64,000 bases of DNA from Micromonospora acroterricola (GTDB lineage: Bacteria > Actinomycetota > Actinomycetes > Mycobacteriales > Micromonosporaceae), in NCBI RefSeq assembly GCF_003172955.1, contig NZ_QGKR01000186.1:62001-126000 (forward strand), given 5' to 3'. Position 1 is the stretch's first letter. Each line of letters begins with the position of its first letter. Shown in pieces: positions 53,222 to 62,860 of this stretch. The translations under genes were made by a program, and so were the position numbers. The notes beneath the pieces were generated by a model. That model had not been told where the DNA came from, ran no database searches, and was given only the letters and a program-made list of their open reading frames with translations.

Positions 53222-55321
53222 TCAGGCGCCGATCTGTCGGCCGTCGAGACGCCAGACGCTGATCACGGCCGGGCGGGCGTAGTCGCCATCCGGCCAGGTG
53301 GAGGCGGGGTTGTCCATGCTCGCACCATCGATTTCGCCGGGGTGCTGGACGGAGACGAACGCGGTGCGATTGTCGTCGCTCAGGGACGCGGACGCTTGCT
53401 CCGCGCCGATCGGGACGGTGAGGAACTGCTTCACGTGTCCGCGTTCGGGGCCGTCGAGGGGCACGGCGAACAGGCCGTCGTTGGAGCCGAGCGCGTTACC
53501 GTCGGTGGAGATCCACAGGTTGCCGTGGGCGTCGAAGTCGAGGTTGTCGGGGCAGGAGATCGGGCTGACCTTGGTCTTGTCGTAGCCGGCGAAGTACGTC
53601 GACGGGTCGGCCGGGTCGCCGCACACGATCGGAACCGTCCAGGTGAACGTGGTCGCCGCGTTGTCGCCGCCGTCCTCAGTGATCTCCAGGATATGGCCGT
53701 GCCGGTTGTTCGATCGAGGATTGACCTCGTCAGCGGCCGGTTGCCCGGCAGCACCACGGCGGGTGTTGTTGGTCAACGCGGCGTACACCTTGCCGGTGCG
53801 CAGGTTCGGCGCGACGTCCTCGGGGCGGTCCATCTTCGTGGCACCGACCGCGTCGGCGGCCAGCCGGGTGTGCACCAGGACCTCATCGACGCTCATGCCG
53901 GGAAGCAGGGACTGCCGACCCTGGGCGAGGGGGATCCACCGGCCCGTGCCGTTGAACGCCCCGTCGGCGGGCAACGCGCCCGAACCGTCGATCTCAGACG
54001 CGGAGCTGAACCCGAACGACGCGACGTACAACGTTCCCGACTCCAGCAACGTCATGTTGTGTGCCCGGTCGGAGGGCTTGTCGCCCCGGCGCATCGTCTG
54101 GTCCGAGACGAACTTGTACAGGTAGTCGAAGCGCTCGTCGTCGCCCATGTAGGCCACAACCCGGCCTTCGCGGGCGAGGATGATCTCCGCGCCCTCGTGC
54201 TTGAAGCGACCCAGTGCCGTGTGCTTGCGCGGGGTGGATTTCGGGTCGTGCGGGTCGAGTTCCAGGATCCAGCCGAACCGGTTGGCCTCGTTCGGGTGGG
54301 CGCTCAGGTCGAACCGGGCGTCGGCGCGCTCCCACTTGCGTGACCCGGACGGGTAGCGGTTGACGGTGTCGATGCCGTAGCGGGTCAGGGCAGGCTTGGC
54401 CCCGGCGGGGACGGCCTCGCCGCCGACGAAGTACTGGTTGAAGTTCTCCTCGCCGGACAGGATCGTGCCCCACGGGGTGAGTCCGCCGGCACAGTTGTTC
54501 AGCGAGCCGAGCACCATGGTGCCGGATGGGTCGGCCGCGGTGCGTAGCAGCGCCGAGCCGGCAGCCGGGCCGGTGAACCGCATCGGTGTGCCGGCGGTGA
54601 TCCGCCGGTTCCACCGCCGCGTCCCGCGGGCAACCGGCACCCACCGCCCGGTGTCACCGACCCGCTCGATCTCCACCACACTGAGCCCGTGGGCGGCCAT
54701 CGACACCCGGACCTGCTCCACCGTCAGCGCCTCCGGCGTGGTGTAACCGGGGAACATCAGGTTCTCGTTGGTGTACTCGTGGTTGACCACCAGCAGCGCC
54801 CGGCGGCCGTGCCGGTCCAGCGGCAGGGTCACGAGCCAGTCGTTGTTGTAGCCGAACTGCCTGGCCTGCGCTGCGGCGCTCTGCCGATCGGCCCGGAAGG
54901 CCGGCGCTCCCGGCACGACCGGGTCGCCCCACCGGAGGATGACCGCGTTGTCGTAGCCGTTGGGCACGATGACGGTGTCCAGGGTGTTGGGCGGGATGGG
55001 CTTGAACGTCAGCCCTGCGCCGTTGATTGGTGGGCGGGGCCCGGTATGGCCCGCTGGGGCCACGGCCTCCGCCGGGGCGGCATCGGTGGCCAGAGCAGCG
55101 GCGCCGGCGCCGATGACCAGGGCGCCGAGAGAACCGGCGCGCAGCAGGCCGCGACGGGACACCTCAGCGGTGACCACGTCAGCGAAGTACGGATTGTCCG
55201 AGTTATTGGGGGCCGCGTGCGAGCAGGCGTTCCCGCAGCGGTACAGGCAGGTCATCGCACTGCGACCGCCGTGACCGGGCAGTAGCGGCAGCGAACGAGT
55301 TGGACGGGGCGAGGCCGTCAT
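53222..55321 (-). CDS. PhoX-family alkaline phosphatase, Tat-exported
   Basis: 699 aa from ATG 55321 (GGGAGGACCG upstream). Twin-arginine signal VSRRGLLRAGSLGALVIGAGAAAL near residue 60, after an unusual Cys-containing leader (CLYRCGNACSHAAPN) shared by some DUF839 proteins. The DUF839/PhoX body includes LLVVNHEYTNENLMFPG, CAGGLTPWGTILSGEENFNQYF, DNLDFDAHGNLWISTDG and SVQHPGEID. PhoX enzymes are calcium/iron phosphatases releasing phosphate outside the cell. It sits head-to-tail upstream of pstSCAB, with PHO-box repeats in between. Confidence 0.9.
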   Translation of the reverse strand: MTASPRPTRSLPLLPGHGGRSAMTCLYRCGNACSHAAPNNSDNPYFADVVTAEVSRRGLLRAGSLGALVIGAGAAALATDAAPAEAVAPAGHTGPRPPINGAGLTFKPIPPNTLDTVIVPNGYDNAVILRWGDPVVPGAPAFRADRQSAAAQARQFGYNNDWLVTLPLDRHGRRALLVVNHEYTNENLMFPGYTTPEALTVEQVRVSMAAHGLSVVEIERVGDTGRWVPVARGTRRWNRRITAGTPMRFTGPAAGSALLRTAADPSGTMVLGSLNNCAGGLTPWGTILSGEENFNQYFVGGEAVPAGAKPALTRYGIDTVNRYPSGSRKWERADARFDLSAHPNEANRFGWILELDPHDPKSTPRKHTALGRFKHEGAEIILAREGRVVAYMGDDERFDYLYKFVSDQTMRRGDKPSDRAHNMTLLESGTLYVASFGFSSASEIDGSGALPADGAFNGTGRWIPLAQGRQSLLPGMSVDEVLVHTRLAADAVGATKMDRPEDVAPNLRTGKVYAALTNNTRRGAAGQPAADEVNPRSNNRHGHILEITEDGGDNAATTFTWTVPIVCGDPADPSTYFAGYDKTKVSPISCPDNLDFDAHGNLWISTDGNALGSNDGLFAVPLDGPERGHVKQFLTVPIGAEQASASLSDDNRTAFVSVQHPGEIDGASMDNPASTWPDGDYARPAVISVWRLDGRQIGA

Positions 55322-55519
55322 CGGTCCTCCCAGGGAAGATCGGAGATGCGGACACCTGCGGACGCTAGAAACGTCAGATAGACCGCCAGCGAACTCCGAG
55401 GCGACGAACCCACCACCAGCGGATGAACGCGACATGGACATCAAATTTCAGGACCGCGAATCGTTCACTCAGCACCGGCCGCAGGTTGACGATCCGATCC
55501 ATATCAGCGAGGATTTAAT

Positions 55520-55533
55520 TCAATGACAGTTGA
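55520..55533 (+). promoter_or_regulatory. ArsR operator candidate over arsR start
   Basis: TCAATGACAGTTGA, a TCAA/TTGA dyad that includes the ATG at 55523, like the TTGAGTCAA dyad over the start at 44143. Confidence 0.4.
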
Positions 55534-55882
55534 TACGAATGAGACGCAGCTCGCGGCGCTCCGGGCCGTGGCTGATCCGCTGCGCTGGCGGGTGATGCAG
55601 GCGCTGGCGCGGGAGCAACTGTGCGTGTGCCACCTGGTCGAAGACCTGGGGGTCACCCAGCCGCTGATCAGCCACCACCTGCGGGCGCTGCGCCAGGCCG
55701 GGCTGGTGGAGACCGAACGTCACCGCTACTGGACCTACTACCGGCTCCGCCCCGAAGCGGTACGCGCACTCGGTCAGGGCATCGCCGCTCTCGCCGACCA
55801 TGCGCCCACCGGCGCCGAGGGCAGACGGCCCTGCGGCCCGGACGCACCCACCGAGAAACCAACAGAGGAACCAGGCACATGA
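55523..55882 (+). CDS. arsR: ArsR family regulator of acr3
   Basis: 119 aa. LRAVADPLRWRVMQALAREQLCVCHLVEDLGVTQPLISHHLRALRQAGLVETERHRYWTYYRL. The CVC pair forms the As(III) site. A flexible charged C-terminal tail includes one Cys. Its stop overlaps the acr3 start (ATGA), so regulator and pump are translated together. Divergent from phoX. Confidence 0.93.
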   Translation: MTVDTNETQLAALRAVADPLRWRVMQALAREQLCVCHLVEDLGVTQPLISHHLRALRQAGLVETERHRYWTYYRLRPEAVRALGQGIAALADHAPTGAEGRRPCGPDAPTEKPTEEPGT

Positions 55883-56955
55883 CGACACTGGCCACACCGG
55901 CGCGCACCACGCCCCGGCTCTCGACGCTGGACCGGCTCCTGCCGGTTTGGATCGGCGCCGCCATGGTCGCCGGGCTGCTCCTGGGCCGGCTGATCCCCGG
56001 ACTCGACGATGCCCTCGACCACGTCAAGGTCGGCGGGATCTCCGTACCTATCGCCCTGGGTCTGCTGATCATGATGTACCCGGTCCTGGCCAAGGTCCGC
56101 TACGACCGCCTCGACACCGTCACCTCCGACCGGCGCCTGCTGATCTCCTCCCTGGTGATTAACTGGCTCATCGGTCCCGCCGTCATGTTCGCCCTGGCCT
56201 GGCTGCTCCTGCCCGACCAGCCCGCGTACCGCACCGGCCTGATCATCGTCGGCCTCGCCCGCTGCATCGCCATGGTCATCATCTGGAACGACCTCGCCTG
56301 CGGCGACCGGGAAGCCGCCGCCGTCCTGGTCGCCCTCAACTCCGTCTTCCAGGTCCTCGCCTTCGGCGTGCTCGGCTGGTTCTACCTCACCGTCCTGCCC
56401 GGCTGGCTCGGCCTGGAGCAGGCCGGACTGGCCGTCTCCGGATGGGACATCGCCGGCAGCGTCCTGGTCTTCCTCGGCATCCCTCTCGCCGCCGGCTACC
56501 TCACCCGCAAATTCGGCGAACGCGCCAAGGGCCGCGACTGGTACGAGGCGAAGTTCCTGCCCCGCATCGGGCCGGTCGCCCTGTACGGGCTGCTGTTCAC
56601 CATCGTGCTGCTCTTCGCCCTGCAGGGCGAAGCGATCACCGCCCAACCCTGGGACGTCGCCCGCATCGCGCTCCCCCTGCTCGCGTACTTCGCGATCATG
56701 TGGTTCGGCTCGTTCGCCATCGGTCGGGCCATCGGCCTGAACTACGAACGCACCACCACGCTCGCCTTCACCGCCGCCGGCAACAACTTCGAACTCGCCA
56801 TCGCCGTCGCGATCGGCGTGTTCGGCGTCACCAGCGGCCAAGCCCTCGCCGGAGTCGTCGGACCACTGATCGAGGTACCGGTCCTGGTCGCCCTCGTCTA
56901 CGTCAGCCTCGCCGCCCGCCGCCGGTTCTTCCCCACCCAGGTCACCAATGACTAG
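55879..56955 (+). CDS. acr3: Acr3-type arsenite efflux transporter
   Basis: 358 aa, ten membrane segments. GGISVPIALGLLIMMYPVLAKVRYDRL, VGLARCIAMVIIWNDLACGDREAAAVLVALNSVFQ (with the catalytically important Cys), GWFYLTVLPGWLGL and TTTLAFTAAGNNFELAIAVAIGVFG are all Acr3 signatures. Exports arsenite by proton-coupled antiport. In an operon with arsR upstream and arsC (57030) downstream. Confidence 0.96.
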   Translation: MTTLATPARTTPRLSTLDRLLPVWIGAAMVAGLLLGRLIPGLDDALDHVKVGGISVPIALGLLIMMYPVLAKVRYDRLDTVTSDRRLLISSLVINWLIGPAVMFALAWLLLPDQPAYRTGLIIVGLARCIAMVIIWNDLACGDREAAAVLVALNSVFQVLAFGVLGWFYLTVLPGWLGLEQAGLAVSGWDIAGSVLVFLGIPLAAGYLTRKFGERAKGRDWYEAKFLPRIGPVALYGLLFTIVLLFALQGEAITAQPWDVARIALPLLAYFAIMWFGSFAIGRAIGLNYERTTTLAFTAAGNNFELAIAVAIGVFGVTSGQALAGVVGPLIEVPVLVALVYVSLAARRRFFPTQVTND

Positions 56956-57029
56956 CGGTGCGCAGGAAGTAGCCGCCGGCCGATCGCCTCAGCTCGCCGC
57001 GCAGCGGTTGGCACGGTAAGGACGACGTG

Positions 57030-57680
57030 ATGGACGGACCGTTCGACGCAATGGACACCCGGGATGTCGACTACGTGCTCGGGCAGATCGCCAAACGGCT
57101 CTCCAGCCGGTTCACCGGCGTATTCGGCCCCGAGACCGTCGAACGGTACGTCTTCGAGTCCTACATGTACCTACACCGCACCGTCCGCCTCCAGGCCCAC
57201 CTGCCAGCACTGACGGAGAACTTCGCCACCGAACGACTCACCGCCCTGGCGCAGGTCGAGGGCAGCATCGACAAGCCGGTACCCGAGGTGCTTTTCCTCT
57301 GCGCCTACAACGCCGGCCGTTCCCAACTCGCCGCCGCGCTCGCCGACCGGTACGCGCAAGGCAGGGTGCACGTACGGTGCGCTGGTTCGCACCCGGCGGA
57401 CGGGCTGGACCAGAACGTCTTCGAGGCGCTCGGCGAGTGGGGCATCGACATCAACCGGGCGTACCCCAAACCCCTGACGCCGGACGTCCTCGGCGCGAGC
57501 GACGTGATCGTGACGATGGGCTGCGGAGACGCCTGCCCAGTCCTCGCTGGCAAGCGTTACCTCGACTGGGACATCCCCGACCCCGCCGGAAGGGACCTGC
57601 CGTTCGTTCGGACCGTCCGCGACGACATCGACGCCCGCGTCCGAGCGCTGGTCGACGATCTCACCCTGACCATGGGTTGA
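57030..57680 (+). CDS. arsC: Arsenate reductase with N-terminal three-helix domain
   Basis: 216 aa from ATG 57030 (GTG 57027 is adjacent). Residues about 5-70 are a helical extension (YVLGQIAKRLSSRFTGVFGPETVERYVFESYMYL), followed by the catalytic fold VLFLCAYNAGRSQLAAALADRYA and [26 protein letters not shown]. The combination matches actinobacterial (corynebacterial-type) reductases in which the helical domain is fused to a thiol-dependent ArsC. The P-loop reads CAYNAGRS rather than CVHNAGRS. It is the second stand-alone ArsC of the island. Confidence 0.92.
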   Translation: MDGPFDAMDTRDVDYVLGQIAKRLSSRFTGVFGPETVERYVFESYMYLHRTVRLQAHLPALTENFATERLTALAQVEGSIDKPVPEVLFLCAYNAGRSQLAAALADRYAQGRVHVRCAGSHPADGLDQNVFEALGEWGIDINRAYPKPLTPDVLGASDVIVTMGCGDACPVLAGKRYLDWDIPDPAGRDLPFVRTVRDDIDARVRALVDDLTLTMG

Positions 57681-57739
57681 TCCCGGCGATCGCACGACGC
57701 CTGCCGAGACTCGATGCTCGGGGCAGCCTGACCGGTAGC

Positions 57740-57963
57740 ATGCCGGCCGACACCGCCCCCGCGCCGCCGGCCGCACCATTCTCGACAAGCTGCTGGCGCA
57801 CATCTCCGCGGCGCACAGCGAGAACGTCAACTTCTTCGGGACCATCACGGTCGACGTCGACGGTGAGGAGCTGGCTAAGCTCAACGAGCACGGCGTGCAG
57901 CTGCTGCGGGCATTCGGCTTCGACGCGGGTTCTGTGACGGTGAAGGGCCGGCTTGCCGGGTGA
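57740..57963 (+). pseudogene. Small conserved protein, frameshifted
   Basis: ATG 57740 begins MPADTAPAPPAA, then the frame shifts near 57775 and continues RTILDKLLAHISAAHSENVNFFGTITVDVDGEEL, then FGFDAGSVTVKGRLAG to a stop at 57961. The second part looks well folded; no family recognised. It follows arsC by 60 nt and may once have been part of the operon. Confidence 0.45.
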
Positions 57964-57967
57964 TTGC

Positions 57968-58240
57968 TCAGGACGATGCGGTACGTCGCTGGTCGGATGC
58001 GGCGACTTCCTCGGTGCTGCTGAGCGTCCACCGTTCGGTACGGCTGTCGTAGAGGATGATGCTGCCGTCGTGCAGGACGATCCGGTCGCGGTAGCCCTCC
58101 GGGTCCGCCGCGGTGGTGGCGTCTTGGTCGAATTCCGCCAATGCGGGGACCACATCGGCGAGCAGGATCGGCATCGTCATGGACGGTTCGTCGAAGGCGC
58201 GGTTGAGCGTCTCGGCGACCTCGTGGCCGGTGGCAGTCAT
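57968..58240 (-). CDS. Hypothetical protein
   Basis: 90 aa, with GAAAGG upstream of ATG 58240. VVPALAEFDQDATTAADPEGYRDRIVLHDGSIILYDSRTERWTLSST suggests a small beta-rich protein with an acidic N-terminal helix. Function unknown; convergent with the fragment at 57740-57963. Confidence 0.55.
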   Translation of the reverse strand: MTATGHEVAETLNRAFDEPSMTMPILLADVVPALAEFDQDATTAADPEGYRDRIVLHDGSIILYDSRTERWTLSSTEEVAASDQRRTASS

Positions 58241-58396
58241 CTGTGAAGGCCTTTCGTCGTACGCTCTGAGCGGGCGACTACCTTTCTAGCGGCAGCGGCG
58301 GCGGTTGCCCGCCCAGCCTATGACGCGCATTGGCCGCCGCGCTGAGCCGCAGGGCGACGTAACGCGCTCACGCCGTCTAGGTCGTCAGGCCAGATC

Positions 58397-58801
58397 TTGC
58401 AGGACGCAGGCGACACCATTGCCGTCGGGGACTTCCTGTCCTCGTCGCGTATCGATGCCACTCGGGTCGCGCTCCGCGTGGCAGAGGCCTACGGTGGCCA
58501 GGTGAGCGCGTCCCGTGCCGTCGGATGTGCATTATGTGGTGCCGTGGTGCTCATAACCGGCGAATCAGCCCACCCCTGCGGCGTCTGGGTTCAACGCGGC
58601 CGCTGCACCGACTGTGGCGTCTCGTTGTGGCGGTTGCTCGACGAGCGACGCACGCCCCTGGCCGATCGACGCGGCGGCTGGACGACCTCGGCTGGCCGCA
58701 ACGGGCACACGGTCAGCCAGGGCCCCGCGCCCGCCGATCGGACGGCGCCACCCACGAACCGACCGCCCCCACGCAAGGACTGCACCCGCCCACGAAGCTA
58801 A
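58397..58801 (+). CDS. Hypothetical protein with two CxxC motifs
   Basis: 134 aa. CALCGAVVLITGE and RGRCTDCGVSLWRLLDERR form a possible zinc ribbon, then an Arg/Pro-rich tail. The start is uncertain (ATG 58397; no clear ribosome-binding site) and the N-terminal part is not obviously conserved. Could be a real small protein or a partial gene. Confidence 0.4.
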   Translation: MQDAGDTIAVGDFLSSSRIDATRVALRVAEAYGGQVSASRAVGCALCGAVVLITGESAHPCGVWVQRGRCTDCGVSLWRLLDERRTPLADRRGGWTTSAGRNGHTVSQGPAPADRTAPPTNRPPPRKDCTRPRS

Positions 58802-59568
58802 GCGTCGCTAGCCCGGGCGCTCAGCGCCGGATTTCTGGGGCCTGTGCAAGGGCCGGCTGTTGCGGCACAACGGGGCGTTGCTAACGAACGGGCGACCAGA
58901 GATCAGGTGGGGTGCCGCCGAGGGCGACACAGACGCCGCCGCGGCGATCGGTCTCAGGTGGGCAGGCCGCCGCGGTGACCTGGTGGGGTGCGGTCAGACG
59001 CGTTCGACCTCGACGGTGACGACGTCGAGAGGGGCTCCCAACGCTGGGCGCCGACGTTCAGGAAATTTGTGTCCGAGTTACTAGACATGCTTGCCCTCGT
59101 CGGTTAAGTTCTTTGGTCGAGAATGAAGCAACACAATAGACGCTGACGAGAACCGCCCTGCTGAGGCGAAGGAGCCGGACCAGCGACGACCCGGCTCCGG
59201 CACGTCGTGGTTTGACGTGCGAGGCATGTCGCAATAGACAGGAAAGTTTGCGGTATCCCGGGTTGTTTGTGCGTAATTCCGGGTGCACCAGGTGGCGGGG
59301 CCGATGTTAGGTTCGGGGCTTCGCCGCAGGTGAGGACGTTCGTCGCACGTGTTCGGGGCCATGAAGTCGCGTGGGGTTCAGTCACCGGCGGACCGGAACG
59401 AGGTAAGTGAAAGTGGTAGCAGAGGAAAGGGAGGGCCGCGCACCGTTGGATCGCCCGCCACTGGCCGCACTGACGGGCCGGACGCGGATACCGCCCGAAC
59501 CTTGGGCTGGTGCGGAAACGACAATCCGACGTTCCTGTCGGTAGATGGTGTTTAGACCCGCAACCCTT
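58802..59568. other. Long non-coding or decayed stretch
   Basis: About 770 bp with no supported gene. At about 59000-59040 the minus strand reads GAPLDVVTVEVERV then a stop, which may be the tail of a lost gene. No IS motif was recognised. Confidence 0.4.
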
Positions 59569-59597
59569 GGGCCCCGGCGCTTGCAGCGCCGGGGCCC
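59569..59597. terminator. 12-bp perfect GC stem-loop
   Basis: GGGCCCCGGCGC-TTGCA-GCGCCGGGGCCC. A very stable hairpin without a strong U-tract, as is usual for actinobacterial intrinsic terminators. No clear gene ends at it, which makes it odd. Confidence 0.6.
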
Positions 59598-59804
59598 TCG
59601 TGATGGAGGTGTTCATGGGTCAACCTCGCCGCACGCGCCTGACCAGGGCACCGACGTGGCATCAGCCCGCCGCATCATCATCCTCGAAGACCAACTCGAG
59701 GAAGCCCTGCACCACCCACCACCAGTCGCGCCAACCCCGGTAACCACCACACCCCGACTCGCGCCAGCACTAATGGGCCCCGATCGCCCCTGGTGCTTTC
59801 CAGG

Positions 59805-60110
59805 TCAAGGCAGAGTGTCGTCGTCGGCAGCCGGCGACGGCCTGTCCGTGCCGTCCTGGACCTGCCGCGCCAACTGGTCGGCACGCTGCGTGATGGCGTC
59901 CGCCTGCACCAGCACCGAGTCGCCCAGAGCCCGCAACCGTGCCGCTGCTGTCTCGCTGCGCGCCGCCGCCGCGCTGGCATACATCCCGGCCGCGACGCGG
60001 CGCAACTGCCGCGCCGTCGACCGCATCACCGCAGCGGTACGCGCCGACTCCGGGCCGCTGAACTGCTGACCTGCCACCCGCTCGCTCCTACCCGCAGACG
60101 CGGACGTCAT
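59805..60110 (-). CDS. Hypothetical helical protein downstream of resolvase
   Basis: 101 aa from ATG 60110, overlapping the resolvase stop by 3-4 nt (ATGA), hence translationally coupled. TAAVMRSTARQLRRVAAGMYASAAAARSETAAARLRALGDSVLVQADAITQRADQLARQVQ is a continuous helix with coiled-coil character. Function unknown; a plasmid or transposon accessory protein would fit the coupling. Confidence 0.6.
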   Translation of the reverse strand: MTSASAGRSERVAGQQFSGPESARTAAVMRSTARQLRRVAAGMYASAAAARSETAAARLRALGDSVLVQADAITQRADQLARQVQDGTDRPSPAADDDTLP

Positions 60111-60668
60111 AACGGAGCCGCGGCCCGGTCGATCGCCCGATACACCGTCGAGCGGGCCACGCCGAACAGCTCGGCCAACTCGGCGCCGGTGTGTTCGCCC
60201 GCACGGTGCAGGGCGACCATGTGCGCTTCCTGCCTCACGCTCAGCCTGGGTGCCTTGCGCCGCAGCCGGCCCTTGGCTTTGGCGATCTTCATGTCTTCGC
60301 GGGTCCGTAGCCGGGTCAGGTCCGCCTCGAGCTCGGCGATGATCGCCAGGGTGGTGAACAGCAGTTTGCCCATCGCGTCGGTCGGGTCGTGGATGGACCC
60401 GCCAAGATTGAGCTTGACCTGCCGGGCGGTCAACTCCTGGGCGATGTCATCGTGCGCGTCGCGGACAGAGCGGGCGAGGCGCTTCAGCTTCGTCACGACC
60501 AACTGATCCCGGCCCGGCTCGGCCGGGCCCGGTTGGTTCCGGTCAGGCCCTTGTCGACGTAAATTCGGTCGGTTCCGACACACCAAACTCGGCGAGCGCG
60601 GCCAGTCGTGCATTCAGATCCTGCTCGTCGGTGGACACCCGGGCGTTACCGATCTTGAGACCCTTCAC
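60107..60668 (-). pseudogene. Serine resolvase, frameshifted N-terminus
   Basis: From GTG 60668 the sequence KIGNARVSTDEQDLNARLAALAEFGV is the resolvase start with the catalytic Ser. After two indels (about 60480-60560; VDKGLTGTNRARP in one phase) it resumes as DQLVVTKLKRLARSVRDAHDDIAQELTAR, MGKLLFTTLAIIAELEADLTRLRTREDM and a C-terminal HTH GAELAELFGVARSTVYRAI. A Tn3-family-type resolvase/invertase, now probably dead. Confidence 0.8.
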
Positions 60669-60891
60669 GGCGCCACTGTACCGTTTGGCCCGCCCACCGG
60701 GCACGTCACGGGGCAGGTCTTACGGGACTCGCCGACCAGCGGCGCGACGGGCGGGCCGACCGCCCTGGCGGGTGTCCGGTGGACGATCCCTAACGGGACA
60801 CTCGGCACAGGTGCCTCCAGACCGGTTCGCCGCCCCAGGTCATGATCAGCGACGTGGGCTGCGGTGCCACCGCTATCCCCTACTCCCGTTT

Positions 60892-62202
60892 ATGCTCCGC
60901 CGAGTGAGCGACAACGAGATGAGCGGCGTGGACCTTAACGACGTGCTGTTCGCGGTGGAGCAAGCCGCCCCCGTCGACGCCGTGCAGGCGGTGACCCGCA
61001 GCATCGGGGTGAACCTCGACGCGTCGTGGGTGTCGTTCCTCGTGGCGGACATGAGCGGCCGTGCCCTGGTCCGTCTGGTCCACGTCCCGATCGGTGACCT
61101 GCCCGGCGGCCGCCGGCAGGACAACGACATGGCGATGGTGCTGCCCTTCGACGGCGGCCCGCAGGAACAGGCACTACGCGCGCAGCACGTGCTGGTCGAG
61201 CATGTCGATGACATGTTCGTGGTGCGGGCACCGGTCACCCAGCGCGGCGAAGCCATCGGATTGTTGGAGATCGCTCTGCCGGCCGCACCGACCGACGCGA
61301 TCGTGCAGCGAGTGTCGCGTGCCGCGCACACGCTGGCGTTCGTGGTGATCGCCAACCGCCGACACACCGACCTGTTCGAATGGGGACAGCGGACCGTTCC
61401 GTTTACCCTCGCCGCGGAGATCCAACGGCGGCTGTTGCCCGCATCGTTCACCTGCGAGGCTGACTCGTTCACCCTGGCGGGATGGCTGGAGCCGGCAGCC
61501 AGCATCGGCGGCGACACCTTCGACTACAGTGTGGCCCGCGACCTGCTGCACCTGAGCATCACCGACGCGGTCGGGCACGGTGTGCACAGCGCGCTCACCG
61601 CGACCCTGTGCGTCAGCGGGCTCCGCAACGCCCGCCGTCGGGGCGGCACCCTGCTCGAACAGGCACAGGCCGCGGACGAGGCACTCATCGCCAACGCCCC
61701 GGCCGGCTCGCCCTTCGCCACCGGGCTGCTCGGCCGCCTGGACCTGGCCACCGGAATTCTCACCGTCGTCAACGCCGGACACCCCACCCCGCTGCTGGTC
61801 CGCGACCACACGGCGCAGCCCGTGGCGCTGCCCGCCAACCGACCCTTCGGGATACTGCGTGACAAGCCCTACCAGACCGCCGAGATCGAGTTGCAGCCCG
61901 GCGACCGGCTCGTGCTCCTCACCGACGGCATGCTCGAACGCAGCGCCGCCGCCCTGGACCTGCCCGCACGACTGCCGCACCTGAGCGCACTGCACCCGCG
62001 GGAGGTCGTCCGCCTCCTCGGCGACCTCGTCCTCGAAGCGGCCGGCCCCGTCCTGCCCGACGACGCCTGCCTACTCGTCCTCGACTGGCACGCAGGGCAC
62101 GGCGACACCCGCCGCACCGCAGCCGGCGCCGACCCCCACCGGGCCAGCACACCACCCGCCTCACCGGTCGAACGACCAGCTCAGGCAACGGGAACGTGGT
62201 AA
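60892..62202 (+). CDS. SpoIIE-type PP2C phosphatase with GAF-like domain
   Basis: 436 aa from ATG 60892 (GTG 60904 is an alternative; no strong ribosome-binding site). A GAF-like N-terminus (VDAVQAVTRSIGVNLDASWVSFLVADMSG) is followed by PP2C: FTLAGWLEPAASIGGDTFDYSVARDLLHLSITDAVGHGVHS, VVNAGHPTPLLVRD, GDRLVLLTDGMLERS and DDACLLVLDW. Paralogue of 21854-23107 but with no STAS or anti-sigma partner beside it. Probably another partner-switch input. Confidence 0.88.
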   Translation: MLRRVSDNEMSGVDLNDVLFAVEQAAPVDAVQAVTRSIGVNLDASWVSFLVADMSGRALVRLVHVPIGDLPGGRRQDNDMAMVLPFDGGPQEQALRAQHVLVEHVDDMFVVRAPVTQRGEAIGLLEIALPAAPTDAIVQRVSRAAHTLAFVVIANRRHTDLFEWGQRTVPFTLAAEIQRRLLPASFTCEADSFTLAGWLEPAASIGGDTFDYSVARDLLHLSITDAVGHGVHSALTATLCVSGLRNARRRGGTLLEQAQAADEALIANAPAGSPFATGLLGRLDLATGILTVVNAGHPTPLLVRDHTAQPVALPANRPFGILRDKPYQTAEIELQPGDRLVLLTDGMLERSAAALDLPARLPHLSALHPREVVRLLGDLVLEAAGPVLPDDACLLVLDWHAGHGDTRRTAAGADPHRASTPPASPVERPAQATGTW

Positions 62203-62565
62203 GAGACGCACCACGAATGCGCTGCCAAGACCGAACCTCTAGCAGGTCAGCCGTATGCGTTGGTTATTCCGCCAGGACCACCGGAACCCGTCTACAACGG
62301 GCGCGAGGCAGGTGCCGCGACCGAGGTAGGGCGTCGCTCGCGGGTCCTCGCCGAGTGCGGTGCACCCCGCAGCCGCCTCACCCGGAGCACCGCACGCGAC
62401 TACCGGCCGCTTACTCGGTCGTGGGTGAGACGGCGCAGTTGGCCTGCGACCACCGGTCGGCGTGATCTGCCAGACGGGCCCTTGTCGGGCGCTTCGCCGA
62501 ACTCCTGAGGCCTCAGCCGGGAAACGCCGACCGGCAATCGCTTTGGATCGTTCAGGTCCGCGCGG
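62203..62565. other. Decayed DNA before ISL3 remnant
   Basis: No intact gene. It is likely to be part of the worn element ending at 62755, but no transposase motif can be read in it with confidence. Confidence 0.35.
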
Positions 62566-62755
62566 CCGACCCACCTCATCTGCACGCCTTCACCCGCGGC
62601 CTGGAACGGGACCGCGACGCCCTGAACGCAGCGCTCACGCTTCCGTAGCAACGGCCCCACGGAAGGCGTCAACACCAGGACCAAACGAAATCGCACGCCA
62701 AATGCACGGACGAGCGGGCTTCACCCTGCTTCGCCACCGCATCCTCATCGAATAG
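62566..62755 (+). mobile_element. ISL3-type transposase C-terminal remnant
   Basis: HLHAFTRGLERDRDALNAALTLP, then (a TAG stop and an indel) NGPTEGVNTRTK and, one base out of phase, IARQMHGRAGFTLLRHRILIE to the stop. This is the family's conserved end (GLxxDxxAVxAGLTLPxSNGxxEGxxNxxKxIKRQMxGRAGxxLLRxRxLL). Confidence 0.7.
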
Positions 62756-62826
62756 CAGAACCCTCCGTCACCACCAAACGTGAGACAGCCCCGCGCTGGC
62801 TCGCCCAATCACGCAACAGTCCGGGC

Positions 62827-62860
62827 CTGTCTCGCTAAGGGTGTTTCCGGCGATCTTGGT
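62827..62860. repeat. Orphan IS256-type terminal sequence
   Basis: Starts CTGTCTCGCTAA and ends GATCTTGGT. It matches the reverse complement of the IS256 right end at 20193-20226 in 32 of 34 positions, but no transposase follows it. Confidence 0.75.

Noticed and set aside
53096..54343. 415-codon plus-strand frame opposite phoX
   Set aside because: Arg/Val/Gly-rich with no domain; phoX on the other strand carries clear family motifs and a Tat signal.
55774..56841. 355-codon minus-strand frame opposite acr3
   Set aside because: Low-complexity shadow of the membrane protein gene.
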